Shown here: in pieces, positions 1-10,943 of the stretch
How positions within the stretch are numbered: position 1 is the stretch's first letter
Layout: each line of letters starts with the position of its first letter
NCBI GenBank assembly: GCA_025617375.2
Contig: JAMYGW020000002.1
Coordinates: 2,852,001-2,916,000, forward strand
Direction: 5' to 3'
Length of the DNA: 64,000 bases
Source of the DNA: Acarospora socialis
Lineage: Eukaryota > Ascomycota > Lecanoromycetes > Acarosporales > Acarosporaceae
Made by a program: the position numbers and the translations under genes
The notes under the pieces: generated by a model
The model's database searches: none
What the model was told of the DNA's origin: nothing
Seen by the model: the letters and a program-made list of their open reading frames with translations, nothing else

Positions 1-2312
1 TGACGTTGACCGCATGAGTGTGTCCTCCGTTAGGCAGATTGGAAACATCCAGGACAGCGACGGAAGACGGAAGAGCTAGGTCGCCAGTTTTTGTGACGGT
101 CGTCGTGTTGACCAGGACTGCTGCAGGCTTGCAGTCGGCGACAATGACTTGCAGTCTTTCGGCAGGAATGTTGACGTCCAGTGGCGCGTAGATGGCGCCG
201 ATTCGGAGAATGGCTAGGAGTGAGAAGACGAGGCGCGCCGACGCCTCTTGAAAGACAGCAACAACAGAGCCCTTGGTGACACTCGCATCAAGGAGTGCCG
301 ATGAGATGCGGTTGACCTCTGCACTGAGTTGCTGGTAGGTCCACGACCGGCCGGTGATCTCCTTGAGAGAAACCGCCTTGGGGAGTTCAGCGATGATGTT
401 GTCGATGCGGCCTGGCAATGTCCCTGGCCAGCTAGAAGGCAAAACGGGGCCTAAAAGAGGTCAATACGAAACATTACGAGAGGACGAAAAAAACTTATTT
501 TGACCAAGCTGGACCGCATGGTTAATATCCTCCATCGAAAAGAGCGAGATATCTTTCAACGGCTGTCCCGACATCCGACAAACATCCCCCAGCAGCCTAA
601 AGTACATGTCCAGGACCTTGTTCGTCTCCCCTCCCCATAGAGACCCTTCTGCAACATGAGAATCACCCTGGTATCATGTCCCGGATTCTCAATAATATCT
701 AACGATATATCATACCCGGACCTTGGCAGCGAGATCTCCTGCATCTTGCCCGTCGCCCCATCGAATCTCCGCGTCTCGCTCACCCTCTGGCGGTAGTTGA
801 TAAACGCCTGGAACAGCGGACTGAACGACGTCGGCCGCTCGCAATCTATGTTTTCCAGAAGAACATCGAACGGTAGCCGCGAGTGCGACATGGCGAGGTA
901 AGCCTTGCGGCGCGTCTCCTTGAGGACAGCCTCGAAGGTCTGGGTGCCGTCGAGGTGGAAGCGAAGCGGCAGCAGGTTTAGGTACATGCCGATGCTCTCG
1001 GCCACGCGGTCGTCCCAGCGGTTGGCGTCGGCCATGCCGATGCAGACGTCGGCGGTACCGAGGAGCTTGAAGAGGAGGATTTCGAAGACACCGAGGTAGA
1101 AGTGGAACACGTTGGCCTTGAGGCGGTGGCAAGTGTCTTCGATTTGCTTAGCGAGGGCGGGGAGCACGGTGCGGCTGAAGGAGGTGTGCGAGTACTCGGC
1201 GAGGGGGCTGCGGGTTTTGGTGGAGGAAAAGGGGAGGAGGGGGAGGGGTGCCGGGTGGTTAGCGAGCTCGGACTTCCAGTAGTCGATGTCGTTTTGAAGG
1301 CTGCCGGAGGAGATTTCCTGGCGAAGTTTCTCCGAGTAGTCGGAGTACTGGAAGACGTCCTCGGGGAGGGTCTGACCGTTGTAGGCGCGCTGGAGGACGT
1401 TAAGAAAGACTTCGAGGCTGATGCCATCGAGAATAATATGGTGCGAGCCGATGAGGAGCCAGCTCTTGGTGGGTGTTAGCGAGAGGTGGATCAGGCGCAT
1501 GCATTCGCCGTGCTCGATGTCGTAGATGTGGTTCTTCAGCTTTTCGAACTCCTCGACGACTTGGGACTCATCGGCGATAGCCGTTCTCTCCAGATACAGG
1601 CGGGATGTTTCCGAGATGGCCTGGACCGGCTTCTGGTCCTCATCGGTGAAGAAGGAAGTGCGAAAGGCCTCGTGGCGAGCAGCGATCTTGTGCACCGCGC
1701 CCCCGAGACTGTCGAGGCGAATCGTGCCCTCGATCGAGACAGAGATGGTGCTGTTGGCCGTTGTTTGGTCCTCCATTAGCTGCTTGAGAAACCAGAACCT
1801 CGACTGTCCAGGTGAGATAGGGATGATCTTTTCGAAGTCGGTCCGTGAGACATTGTTGAGAGGGGGCGCAGTCAATGGCTCCGTCTTGTTGTGCCCGTCG
1901 TCAAGCTGGCTAGTAGCCGCACCCACGGAGCTGTCATTGTCGTCGCCTGTCTGGCTCGTTCCATTGCTGCCGCTTGTCAGGATGATGCTCGGCACCGAGG
2001 AGTGCGAGTCTGAAGTCAGCTGGGCGGGAGCGGATTCACTCTCCTCAGAGGTAGTCGAGGCCTCGCGGTTCTGATTGGGAGTCAGCTTGGCAGGTATGTT
2101 CTCGAGCGCATAGTCGAGCAGTTGGGCAACTGAGCCTCCCGACAGGACCTTGAAGACGGGAATCTCGGTCTCGATCTCCTTGGTGAACCAGGAGCGGATC
2201 TCGACGGCGATCAAGGGGTCGACTCCGAGATCATCTAGCCCCGAAGCCAAGACCTGCGATTTCTCGGTCTCGGCCGGAAGCTATAGGGAGACCTGCAGCT
2301 TTTGGAAAAAGG
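1..2312 (-). pseudogene. Broken PKS-NRPS hybrid synthase remnant (ACP - condensation - start of adenylation), partial at left edge
   Basis: Read on the minus strand this is the middle of a fungal iterative PKS-NRPS megasynthase: an acyl carrier protein domain (about 2310-2100), a Ser/Thr-rich linker, a full-looking NRPS condensation domain (about 1840-560) with its HHxxxDG-type motif (HHIILDG, near 1445), then, after an intron-like break near 440-500, the beginning of an adenylation domain that leaves the window. In known hybrids this part condenses a polyketide with an amino acid to give a tetramic acid-type product. The whole KS-AT-DH-MT-KR half that should precede the ACP is missing; a regulator fragment sits there instead. 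The remaining part is also broken, with about three disabling lesions, which I do not itemise because the product could have been a toxin. Family call is firm; product unknown. Confidence 0.88.
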
Positions 2313-2578
2313 CGTCTATCGCATGTTAGCATAACACCAATCAAACACGAGCAGTTCCAACACTCGCGTCGTTCCTTGCCAGTGTCACCGCGTTGGGGGC
2401 GGCCCATTCGAACATTGGGGTCCGCGATGCACATTGCCCCTGTCTTTTGACGTCTTTCGCATCCCTGTGGTGCTCGTATACATCGCAGTTTCTGGCCTCT
2501 GCATCTTTCACAGGCTGCTGTGTGTTGCCGTTTTGTCTTGGCGACACGATTAAGATCCGATGCATCTGTGGAGGCCAT
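2313..2578 (-). pseudogene. Zn2Cys6 transcription factor, N-terminal fragment
   Basis: An ATG at 2578 opens about 80 residues that start with a Zn2Cys6 binuclear cluster of the AflR-like kind: the first half reads CERCRGQKLRC (CX2CX6C), followed by a short loop and the second half. In the second half the fifth of the six cysteines is arginine (CERR where CxRC is usual), so zinc binding is doubtful. A GRP basic patch follows the cluster. Nothing of the long middle homology region or activation domain follows; the same strand runs straight into the PKS-NRPS carrier domain. Such factors normally control the neighbouring biosynthetic cluster. I infer that a deletion joined the 5' end of the cluster regulator to the 3' half of the synthase gene. 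The exact 3' end is arbitrary. Confidence 0.7.
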
Positions 2579-3655
2579 GTCCGTCCGAGACTCCAGTTCT
2601 CCGTCGACCAAAGAGGTGAAGAAGAGGTAAAAGTGGAAATGAATTTGAAGTAATCAGGTATTTCCGGCATCGTATATCGAGCCGGGTACCTGCAATAATC
2701 ACAGACTCACAGACCTAAGTCCCCAGTTTTGAAACAGACCGGGGTCGCAGGAATATCCTGGCTTTTAAGCCCGGGTAGTGCTTCTCACGGTCGATTAATA
2801 TTATTGTTTGATCTGAGAGGGATTGAGGCGTAGTACTCTGCCTTGCCCGATTATTGCTCGGTTGACGTGGCCAACACCGAGTCAAGAACCGCGCCGCTGG
2901 GGGCCAAAGGCTACTGTAGGAAGGGACAGTAGTATTCTTGGGAGCAGCCAACGAAATTGAATGCATCATCTGGACATCAAGCCTGCTCTTTTGAATGTTG
3001 TTGTTCCTGATGCAGGTGGAGAAGTAGCGCTTAGTACCGTATACGGTTGAACCCTAAGTATATGTTGGAGTTAAGGTTTACTACACAGAATGACGACCCA
3101 ATTGAATGATATCGCCTGAGCTGACATGAACAGCAAGTCGGATTACGACCCGGGGCGAGGCTACAAGGCTCTGGTCACCACTACACAGTAGTAAGTTTTT
3201 TCCCGAGCGATCCCCCTTCATATTGCCCTCTCAGCTTTCGGTCAGCTCACGTGCTCTCGCGTGGTCCCGATCGTGCATTATGATAGTTATACGTTAAGGC
3301 TGCAGGGGTCGCAGGGATCCCGATCCTGCGGTCTATCCCCCAAAGGTGCTGGCTTTACAGTACCATGGTACAGCGCCTTCGCGACTAGCCGTATCGTAAC
3401 GATATATTCCAACAAAGCCGGGACAGCAAACAACCCGAGTTCTATGTGACGGGATGCCTCCCCATCTCACATTAGTAGTGATATATGTATCTTAACTTCT
3501 TCCACCTAGTACTCAATCAATCTATCTCGCCTCTTCACATTTTGCATCTCCTAGTCTACTCAAATGCCATAGCCTGTAGATGAACAGTATCTCATTCTCC
3601 CCTTTTCCCTTTTCGTTTTTTGTCATTTTCTTTGTCAACTGTGAGGCTCCAGAAG
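2579..3655. promoter_or_regulatory. Gap upstream of MFS exporter, with an E-box
   Basis: No convincing gene. The last 400 bases are the promoter of the exporter at 3656: pyrimidine-rich tracts lie just before the ATG and a palindromic CACGTG E-box lies at 3248-3253. An open frame on the minus strand near 2715-2969 has no recognisable domain. Confidence 0.5.
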
Positions 3656-5441
3656 ATGGCTGTAGACGCCGGGACCACGGCGACAACATTACCAGTCACC
3701 AACATGACAAAGGAGCCAGACGCGGGCAAGAGCCATCAGAGTGATATCGCCGCAGATATAACCGCAGCTGATGAGCAAAACCAGGCATCCGATGACTCTG
3801 AGGCCAAGCCGACAACGACAAAGAAGTCCTTTGGCTTCTACGCCATCATCTTGGCCCTCGCCCTGACCAGTCTCCTGACCTCGCTGGAGGCGACCATCAC
3901 GTCCACGGCGCTGCCTACCATCACGGCCGATCTTGGAGGTGCCAGTCTCTACGTCTGGGTTGTCAATGGCTACTATCTGACCCAGTAGGCACAACACTTC
4001 CCCGTGCGCGTCTGATATTCACTAACAGTGGCCTAGAACGGCCTTCCAGCCCTTTGTTGGACAGATGGCCGACATCTACGGCCGCCGATGGCCCATGATC
4101 ACGAGCGCAGCCATGTTCACCATCGGCAGCGGCGTCGCGGGAGGATCCAAGAACATCGAAACGCTCATCGCGGGCCGCCTCCTCCAAGGGATCGGTAGTG
4201 GCGGGATCCTCGTCCTCACCGAGATCATCATCTGCGACCTTCTCCCTCTGCGCGAGCGAGGCAAATACCTGGGCATGATTGTCAGCCTCGTGGGAGTCGG
4301 CGCCGCCTTGGGACCACTCTTCGGGGGGCTCATCGTGCAATACTCTTCATGGCCGTGGGTCTTTTACCTCAACGTTCCCATCGGCGGAGTGGCGTGCATT
4401 ATGCTCTTCGCCTTCCTCCGCGTCAAGTCAGACAAGACACCCGACTACATACAGCGCCTGCGTCGCTTCGACTGGATCGGCAACGCGCTCTTTGTCCTGT
4501 CCATGGTCTCGATCCTCATCGCCCTGTCGTGGGCCGGGACGCAATACGCGTGGTCCTCTTACCACGTCGTCGTCCCCCTGGTGCTGGGGTTCGTGGGCTC
4601 CGCGGTCTTTGTGTTCTACGAGGCCTCGAGCCTCTGTGTCAACCCGACCATGCCGCTGCACATATTTGCCAACCGTACGTCGGGAACCGCGTTCGCTGTC
4701 ACCTTTCTGCACACGCTCTCCAGCGTGTCGGTCATGTACTTCTTACCTGTGTATTTCCAGGCGGTGCTCAACGCGACACCTTCCCGCTCCGGTGTCCAGC
4801 TTCTCCCGACCATTTTGTTCATGATCCCCGGTGCTATCGCCGGCGGAACCTTGCTCTCCAAATTCGGCCGCTACCGTCCCCTCCAGCACGGGGGCCTCGC
4901 GCTGATGATCATCGGGTTCGGTCTCCTGACCCTCCTCGACGCCGACTCCAACACAGGACAGTGGGTGGGCTACCAACTTCTCGGTGCGTTGGGCACGGGT
5001 CTTGCGCTGCCGGTTCTTCTCCCCGCGGTCCAGGCCCCACTTACCGAAGAGGATACGGCGCTGTGCACTGCGACGTGGTCCTTCATGCGCACTTATGGCT
5101 TTATCTGGGGCGCAACCATTGCCACGGCCGTTTTCAACAATCGGTTCGACGTTCTGGCACCACGCATTACCGACACCGCCATCGGTAGCCAGCTCACTAA
5201 TGGGCGGGCGTACGGGTATGCCACTAAGATCTTTATCAACTCCATCGCGGATCCCGTCACGATCACGGAGGTCCGGTCCGTTTACGTGGATGCGCTTAAT
5301 GTGGTTTGGTATGTGAGTTTGGCTTTCGCGGGCCTGGGATTCCTGCTGGTGTTCTTGGAGAAGGAAGTTCCCCTAAGAAAAGAGCTCGACACTAAGTTCT
5401 CCATGGAGGGAAAGGAAAAGCAGTCCAAGACAGAGGCATGA
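3656..5441 (+). CDS. MFS drug/toxin efflux transporter (DHA2-like, 14 TM type), 2 exons
   Basis: Proposed CDS join(3656..3984,4037..5441), 577 residues. The 52-base intron starts GTAGGC and ends CCTAG with a CTAAC branch site; frame is kept. A charged N-terminal tail of about 60 residues precedes many hydrophobic helices. The motif-A signature GQMADIYGRR lies near residue 117 and the TSTALPTI stretch in helix 1 is typical of fungal 14-helix exporters of the AflT/TRI12/GliA type, which sit in the plasma membrane and expel secondary metabolites by proton antiport. The longer open frame begins at a TTG; the ATG at 3656 follows a pyrimidine-rich leader and is preferred. It lies between the PKS-NRPS remnant and the cluster-type hydrolase, so it was probably the exporter of that pathway, yet it looks intact. 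Substrate cannot be told from sequence. Confidence 0.88.
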
Positions 5442-6368
5442 TTAGACACGGGGTAGATGGAAGCACTTGACGTAGGATGACCGGCCAGATACATCAGGGA
5501 ACATATTTGCAACATTTGTATCTATATTAATATTTTATTGGGTTAGGGTACATGCTACGAGGTCTGCGGTCCGGTAAACGTGACTGCATCGCCCTTAGTT
5601 GGTTGTTAAATAATACAATCTATCTACTCCCTCATATTCGGCTACGGCCTCCTAATCCCCCTTTTTCGTATCAAACATAGCAGTACAGCAGACAATAACT
5701 AAGGGCAATTTGGAAAATAGCATAATCAATAAGCAAACTGACCGCTTTCAATAGTTAACTAACTAACTACCGTCCCTTCATAGATACCTTACCACCCAGG
5801 CATTCAATAGGCATCACATTCCTAAATAGGAAGTCTATTATGGCGTTGCAAAGACCATTGTGCGAGTTTCGCCTTGATACGTCTTTTCGTTCGTGATTCA
5901 CTTTCAAGACTCATTTGTATGTAACAGACGAACAACCCCGTCTTTCTGTCCCCACCGGAATCGCGAGTCAAGAGATTCGAGGGAAGCAAAGGATGGTGCG
6001 GGCGTTCAAAAGTCCCGAATGACGAAACTCCCGAACAAAAAGTCCCGAGCACACACCCTTACCAGTTTCAGGCCCAATCTTTGCATATTCATTGAACAGA
6101 GGACTGGGGCTAATGGTACTCTGCGATTGCGTCTGCGAGTTATCCCGACTCGGGGCTGAGCTAAGGGTACCTCAGCCTCGACGGATTCCACCGTAGTTCG
6201 ATAGAGTAGACTGGGTAGCGCTTGAACTTGACACCCAAAGTCGTCTCTTCTGACATTCTCGGTGAATAGAACAAAGTGCTATACCAAAATCTTCCCTCTC
6301 CCCTGACCCTCATCAACACCTCGCTAAGCACCAAATCATCAAAGCCCTGCATCCTTTACTAGACCACA
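5442..6368. other. Intergenic region, exporter to hydrolase
   Basis: About 0.9 kb, moderately AT-rich at 5500-5830. No open frame with recognisable content; the right half serves as promoter of the hydrolase at 6369. I see no repeat or RNA gene. Confidence 0.5.
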
Positions 6369-7652
6369 ATGACTATGTTCCCCTTCTCCCCCTCTTTCAT
6401 GTTCGACTTCGAACTGACCCGTATCCTCGGGGCCGCCTCCAGCGGCGGCTGCGAGGTCGGCGAGTTCAAGTCAGCCGTCGGTAAGATCAAGAAGCACGAT
6501 CCCGAGTCGTGGCACGCGGCCTGGAAGGAGCAAGGCGAGCGGGCCGAGCGCATCGGCGACGAGGCGGCGGCCGCGGGGTGCCGGGTGCCGGCGCGCAACG
6601 CCTACCTTCGTGCGTCCAACTACTTCCGCACGGCCGCGTACATGTTTCCTAATGACGAGCCGCGCGTGGTCCCCTTTTCGGAGCGGTCCATCCGGAACTT
6701 TGAGCGCGCGGCTGGGCTGATGGATGGGGAGGTGATGTTTGTCGAGATCCCGTATGAGGATGGAGTCACGCTCACGGGGTGGCTGTGTACGCCGCCCACG
6801 GAGGCCAGGGTCGCGGGCAAGACGCCGGTGATGCTGTATGCCAGCGGGGCGGATGCGACCAAGGAGGAGCTCTACTTCTTGTATGGACATACCGGCCCGC
6901 AGCTTGGCTACGCCGTGCTCTGCCTAGAAGGCCCGGGCCAGGGCATGCTTCTGAAGAAGTCCAAGATTCCCCTCCGGCCGGATTTTGAGGTGGTGGCGGG
7001 CTATGTATTGGACTATTTCGCCAACCTTGCGGAGTCTAGGCCTGATTTGGAGCTGGACCTGGACAGAATTGCCGTGGCAGGTGCGGCGACCGGTGGATAC
7101 TTCGCTCTTCGTGCGGCGACGGATGCGCGGATCAAGGCGTGTGTGGCGGTCGATCCGTTCTTCAGCTTGTGGGACCTGTCCTTGACGCGTGCACCCCCAA
7201 TGTTCATGAAGCTCTGGGACAACGGCTGGGTTATGGACAATGTCCTAGACACGTTTACGGATGCGCACTGCCGCGGCAACTTCCAGGCGGGGTGGGAGAT
7301 GAGCCTGGGGAAGAGTAGCATGGGGGTCGAAAAGTCTAGTGCCATGCTCCGACGATTCAAGGATTTTTCGCTGGAGAACAAGAAGGACGGCAAGATCCTG
7401 GACAGGATCACATGTCCTGTCTTCCTCACAGGTCCGGGAGCAGGCAGCGAGATGTATGCGTCGGCGGATGACAGCACGTTCAAGATTAAGGAGATGCTCA
7501 CAAAGGTGCCGGCAAGCAAGAAGGAGGTCTGGGTGCCGACGGATGTCGCCGATGGAGGGTTGACGGCCAAGATTGGGGCTTGGGCGTTGTTGGCGCAAAA
7601 GACGTTTTTGTTTCTGGACAAGCATTTTGAGGTCAAGCGGACGGCCCTATAA
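6369..7652 (+). CDS. Alpha/beta hydrolase of the Ayg1/Fus2 type found in polyketide clusters
   Basis: Single exon, 427 residues, ATG in a good context after a short leader. An N-terminal helical cap (residues 1-120) is followed by an alpha/beta hydrolase core; LYASGADATKEE (about 157-168) matches the oxyanion-side loop of this family and the C-terminal DGGLTAKIGAW block matches hydrolases encoded beside PKS-NRPS genes. Relatives act on polyketide or acyl-amino products (chain shortening in Ayg1; cyclisation steps are proposed for PKS-NRPS-associated members). The nucleophile elbow reads GAATGG (codon GCG at the expected serine), not GxSxG, so a classical serine hydrolase mechanism is unlikely unless another residue serves. 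The reading frame is otherwise intact and about normal length. GC-rich codon use resembles the adjacent exporter. Function is inferred from family and neighbourhood. Confidence 0.8.
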   Translation: MTMFPFSPSFMFDFELTRILGAASSGGCEVGEFKSAVGKIKKHDPESWHAAWKEQGERAERIGDEAAAAGCRVPARNAYLRASNYFRTAAYMFPNDEPRVVPFSERSIRNFERAAGLMDGEVMFVEIPYEDGVTLTGWLCTPPTEARVAGKTPVMLYASGADATKEELYFLYGHTGPQLGYAVLCLEGPGQGMLLKKSKIPLRPDFEVVAGYVLDYFANLAESRPDLELDLDRIAVAGAATGGYFALRAATDARIKACVAVDPFFSLWDLSLTRAPPMFMKLWDNGWVMDNVLDTFTDAHCRGNFQAGWEMSLGKSSMGVEKSSAMLRRFKDFSLENKKDGKILDRITCPVFLTGPGAGSEMYASADDSTFKIKEMLTKVPASKKEVWVPTDVADGGLTAKIGAWALLAQKTFLFLDKHFEVKRTAL

Positions 7653-8664
7653 GATAGGGAATATAAATATCTAGGTATCTTTCTATTGCCTCTCAAGAAA
7701 CGTTTCTTCCGAGCTAGGACCTTTTTTTGCCAGTTCCTGCAAAAGTGCTTTGCAGGACTGGACGTCCATCCGAAGCATGAACTTTTATAGAGCGATCAAA
7801 CCACCAGAGCTGCATCCAACCGTCAAATCGATCATATGGATCTGATAGTGGAAGCTCAGGTCCAAGATTATCCTGCAAGATCTCGAGGTTTTCAAAGCGG
7901 AACGATCCCTCGTGACCCACCACCATCAATACTGAGAACACAAGATGCAGGCGTCAGTGGCTTCAGTTGAACTGTCAAGGCTTTTGAAACCCCACAGAGA
8001 GAACATATGGGAAGGTAATACTCTTCCGCCCTGGATAACAATGACTTCCAAAAATGTAGACACATATGTCACATACTAAGTGAACATCCTTGTCAGCATA
8101 GCCAAAGTCTCAAATACGGTCTCTGGGATAGTACGGAGGTATTATAAAGAATACTGTATTTAGACTGGTCGTCGGGTCGGGTCGGGTTGTATATAGGAAA
8201 AAATCTTGACCCGGCCGGAAAAACTGGGTCGGGTCAGGTTTTTTGACTGGGTCGGGTCGGGTTGGCATCTCTAACCCAACCCGACCTGCTATAATGATTG
8301 TCAGAAGATAAATTACCAAAATACACATCATTAAGTAAAAAAGCATCAATATAAAGTTCACAATTATCAATGTCAAAGTTTATACTGTTTTAGAGATCAG
8401 TCTATCGTCAAGAATCTGCTTCTTCCTCCAATAACGAATGGCTTCCTTTTCTTATGGTATAGACAGGTTGGAATGAAGAGTATCTATGGACATAATCAAA
8501 CCTGGCAGGAAATGTCTAGAGTCATGTCAAGTTTGAATAATTGGATAACCCACCTGTATAACTCCCAGACGCTCATCTACATCCATCATCTGAGCATCAC
8601 CGACCTCCCATTCATGACTTCTCCGCCCTGCCAAACCGTACTTGGTATCAATAGGATCTTTCCA
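7653..8664. other. Intergenic region with Trp-rich ORF remnant and GGGTC repeats
   Basis: About 1 kb. On the minus strand 7714-7941 encodes up to 75 residues with a WMQLWWFDRS stretch; it begins at GTG, has no recognised domain and may be a terminal exon or a gene relic. 8161-8275 carries the GGGTC repeats listed separately. The rest is AT-rich with nothing recognisable. Confidence 0.4.
8161..8280. repeat. GGGTCGGGTC-rich repeat block, possibly a hAT-type transposon end
   Basis: Three clusters of GGGTC/CGGGT units lie at 8174-8190, 8226-8238 and 8250-8265, ending in GGCATCTCTA; the reverse complement starts TAGAGATGCC. That start fits the loose YARNG consensus of hAT terminal repeats, and subterminal CGGGT repeats are common in hAT elements. 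No matching opposite end and no 8-base target duplication were found, so this is at most a fragment. Confidence 0.3.
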
Positions 8665-10209
8665 TCACCCCACGTCCATAGGCAGAACGCCATTCGCATG
8701 CCCATTTGCCTCGCCCACACCCTCCTCCCCTGCTCCCGTCACCATACCCGGTAGCTGTGCGGTGCTCTGACAACCCGGACAATTATGCACAATCTCATGC
8801 GCAAAAAGATCGCAATCGATACAGAAATGATTCCCACACACCGTGCACTCATACCTACTACTCATGCTCATCCCCTTGACCCCCTGCATCCTCGCCCATT
8901 CCTCTCGGGGAGGTACTTGCGGGAAGGCCGTCCCGCACGAGAAGCAGTGACTGCTTCGGCCCGCACGCTTCCACGGGACCTCGACCCAATTGCGTAAGGG
9001 GAAGAGGTGATGATAACTCCTAGCCAAATGCGTCGACAGGATGAGCGTCAGGCCACAAGCCGGACACTCGCTGGGCAAAGCGCAGACCTTGGAACTGCAC
9101 CGCGAACACAGATAGCCGCCCTTCGTGAGCTTGGAATGGCACGCGCAGAGACTGGCGAACGACTCGACAATCCTCGACGGGAAGCCCATCATGAGCAAGC
9201 TCGAGGCGGACTGTTTCTGCGACCGGGTGACGGGCGGGGTGGTGACGGCCATCATCAGCTCGCGGAAGTGCTGCTCGTTCAGCGCGACGCCGTAGACGCT
9301 GTCGTCGCCGTTGTTCGTCTTGGCGCACAGCTCGCGGCAGATGGCGACTTGCGCGGCGAGGCCGACGACGCTGACGCGGATCTTGTCCGCCACCAGGGCG
9401 CCGATGGTCTGGTGGATGTCGCCGGGGTCGGAGCTCAGGAGGGCGCCGAAGATGATTAGGGCTTCGCGGGTGCCGTGAGACGGAGCGTGGCTGTACCATT
9501 GGTCGGTGAACACAACTTGAGTCTCACACTTCGCGAGTTCGGGTCATGGGTCTTTCTTACAATAACGCAGCCCTAGCCATATCCAGCGCATTCTGTAGAC
9601 TCGGATGACCCTTGGCTTCCTTTTCCCTGAGTGCCAAAATCGCCCCGATATGATCGTTTGGATTCCCACTCATGTCGCTGACCCTGACCGCGAGGCCGTC
9701 TCTCATGCCGATTACTCCCAGCTGCGAGATAGGGTTCTGCTCGAAGTACTCCGTCACGAATTCTTGCGCGTAACGGAGCGTGAGGAGGTAGCGCGTAGGC
9801 CGGAGGTCCTTCTCCGACATGGCGGAGGAGAGGTCCAGAATGAGGATCAGGTGTCGTATAATCCCTCTTTGTAAGGGCGTCGTATCTCGTAGCAGTCTGT
9901 AAAATCATCTCAGCCATCAGCGTGCCCTTAGAGCTTCCATCTGCTCCCTAGATCTTATCTCCCGACTGACCGCTTCCTCTTCCCCGCCTCCAGCAGCCCT
10001 TCGACCGTAGAGCTGATCGTCCCATCCGCCCCCTCCACCACGTTCTCCCACGTTCGTCGGACTTCCCATGTCTGCTGTGCCGCCTGATTGGCGCCTCGGC
10101 TTCGTAGTCCTCTGGAGCGTGTGCCAGGACGCGCCCCGCTCGTCACTTGGTGTGCGCCGATCTCATCGTCGGATATGTCTTGGATGTATTCGCCATCAGA
10201 GTCCGCCAT
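8665..10209 (-). CDS. SSL1: TFIIH subunit Ssl1/p44
   Basis: Proposed CDS complement(join(8665..9490,9561..9896,9971..10209)), 466 residues, 3 exons; introns of 70 and 74 bases (GTAAGA...ACAG and GTCAGT...ACAG) keep frame. Order: acidic N-terminus, conserved lead-in ending LLRDTTPLQRGIIRHLI, a von Willebrand A-like domain (about 95-280; LDLSSAM start), then cysteine-rich zinc modules: CACHSK...CSRC, CPACG, HCFSCG and the C-terminal C4 RING-like CTVCGNHFCIDCD...CPGC. Ssl1 is a core TFIIH subunit that stimulates the Rad3/XPD helicase in transcription initiation and nucleotide excision repair. Length fits fungal orthologues. The tail after the last zinc ligand is about 30 residues, poorly conserved. 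It is a housekeeping gene between the two decayed metabolite loci. Confidence 0.95.
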
Positions 10210-10943
10210 GCTCGGTTGCGGATGGGGAGAGCATGAGGTTGGGTTCGGCGGGAGCTTTCGCTATGTCATCACTCATATATGGCTAACCTGGATATTGATG
10301 ATTTTGATATGACAATCAATATATAAGTTGATCGTTTACTAGTGGTAGCACCTGCAATAGACTACTGTAATGTCTACTTCACGTCGTTCGGCTTTTGTGC
10401 ATATACTTGGCTAACACCCTATGTATATCGGCAGTAGTATGATCCATGCAGTTGAAGAAGTTGAGAAGTTCTCTGGACGTCTTCATTAGACCCTTGGTGC
10501 TTATATCTTGCTGAACAGTAGATAGCATAGGCTGTAAACTCTACTTGGGCTTTTTGGGAAGGCTGTCAGTCAAAGAATGGCCTGGCAGCAGGATGGGCAT
10601 ATACGGAGTAATGGCGCATTGAAGCAGCTGTCGTGAAGCTGCAACAAGGACAAGTCTCGAACAATCGAAGGCTTTGGTGAGATGACCGCATAAGCTTCAG
10701 TCATAGGTCACCGTGTCATGCTTTCCTTGCAGTCAGTAAGACCAACCCTGAAGGCGTTGTAAATCTTCTTAAGTTATGGTAATAACGTAGGGCTGTGGAT
10801 CCGTGGACTAGCCACATTAACCTCCCCTTTGCATATTCCGGTGTCTGACTAGAGAGGTGGGATATCAATATAAGTAGACCGCTAAAATAACCATCAAATC
10901 AGGAAGAAGATACCCATGAACAACGCCAGGAATAAAACTTAGA
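10210..10943. other. Intergenic region SSL1 to CHS7
   Basis: 0.73 kb with no supported gene. The left part is the promoter of SSL1 (minus); the right end is the 3' region of CHS7, which is also on the minus strand. No repeat or RNA gene seen. Confidence 0.5.

Noticed and set aside
1102-2074. Plus-strand open frames over the PKS-NRPS remnant
   Set aside because: Antisense shadows of a GC-rich condensation domain.
2715-2969. 84-codon minus-strand open frame
   Set aside because: No domain, weak start, lies in a promoter gap.
3620-3655. Extended start of the MFS exporter at 3620
   Set aside because: The codon is TTG; the first ATG in frame is 3656.
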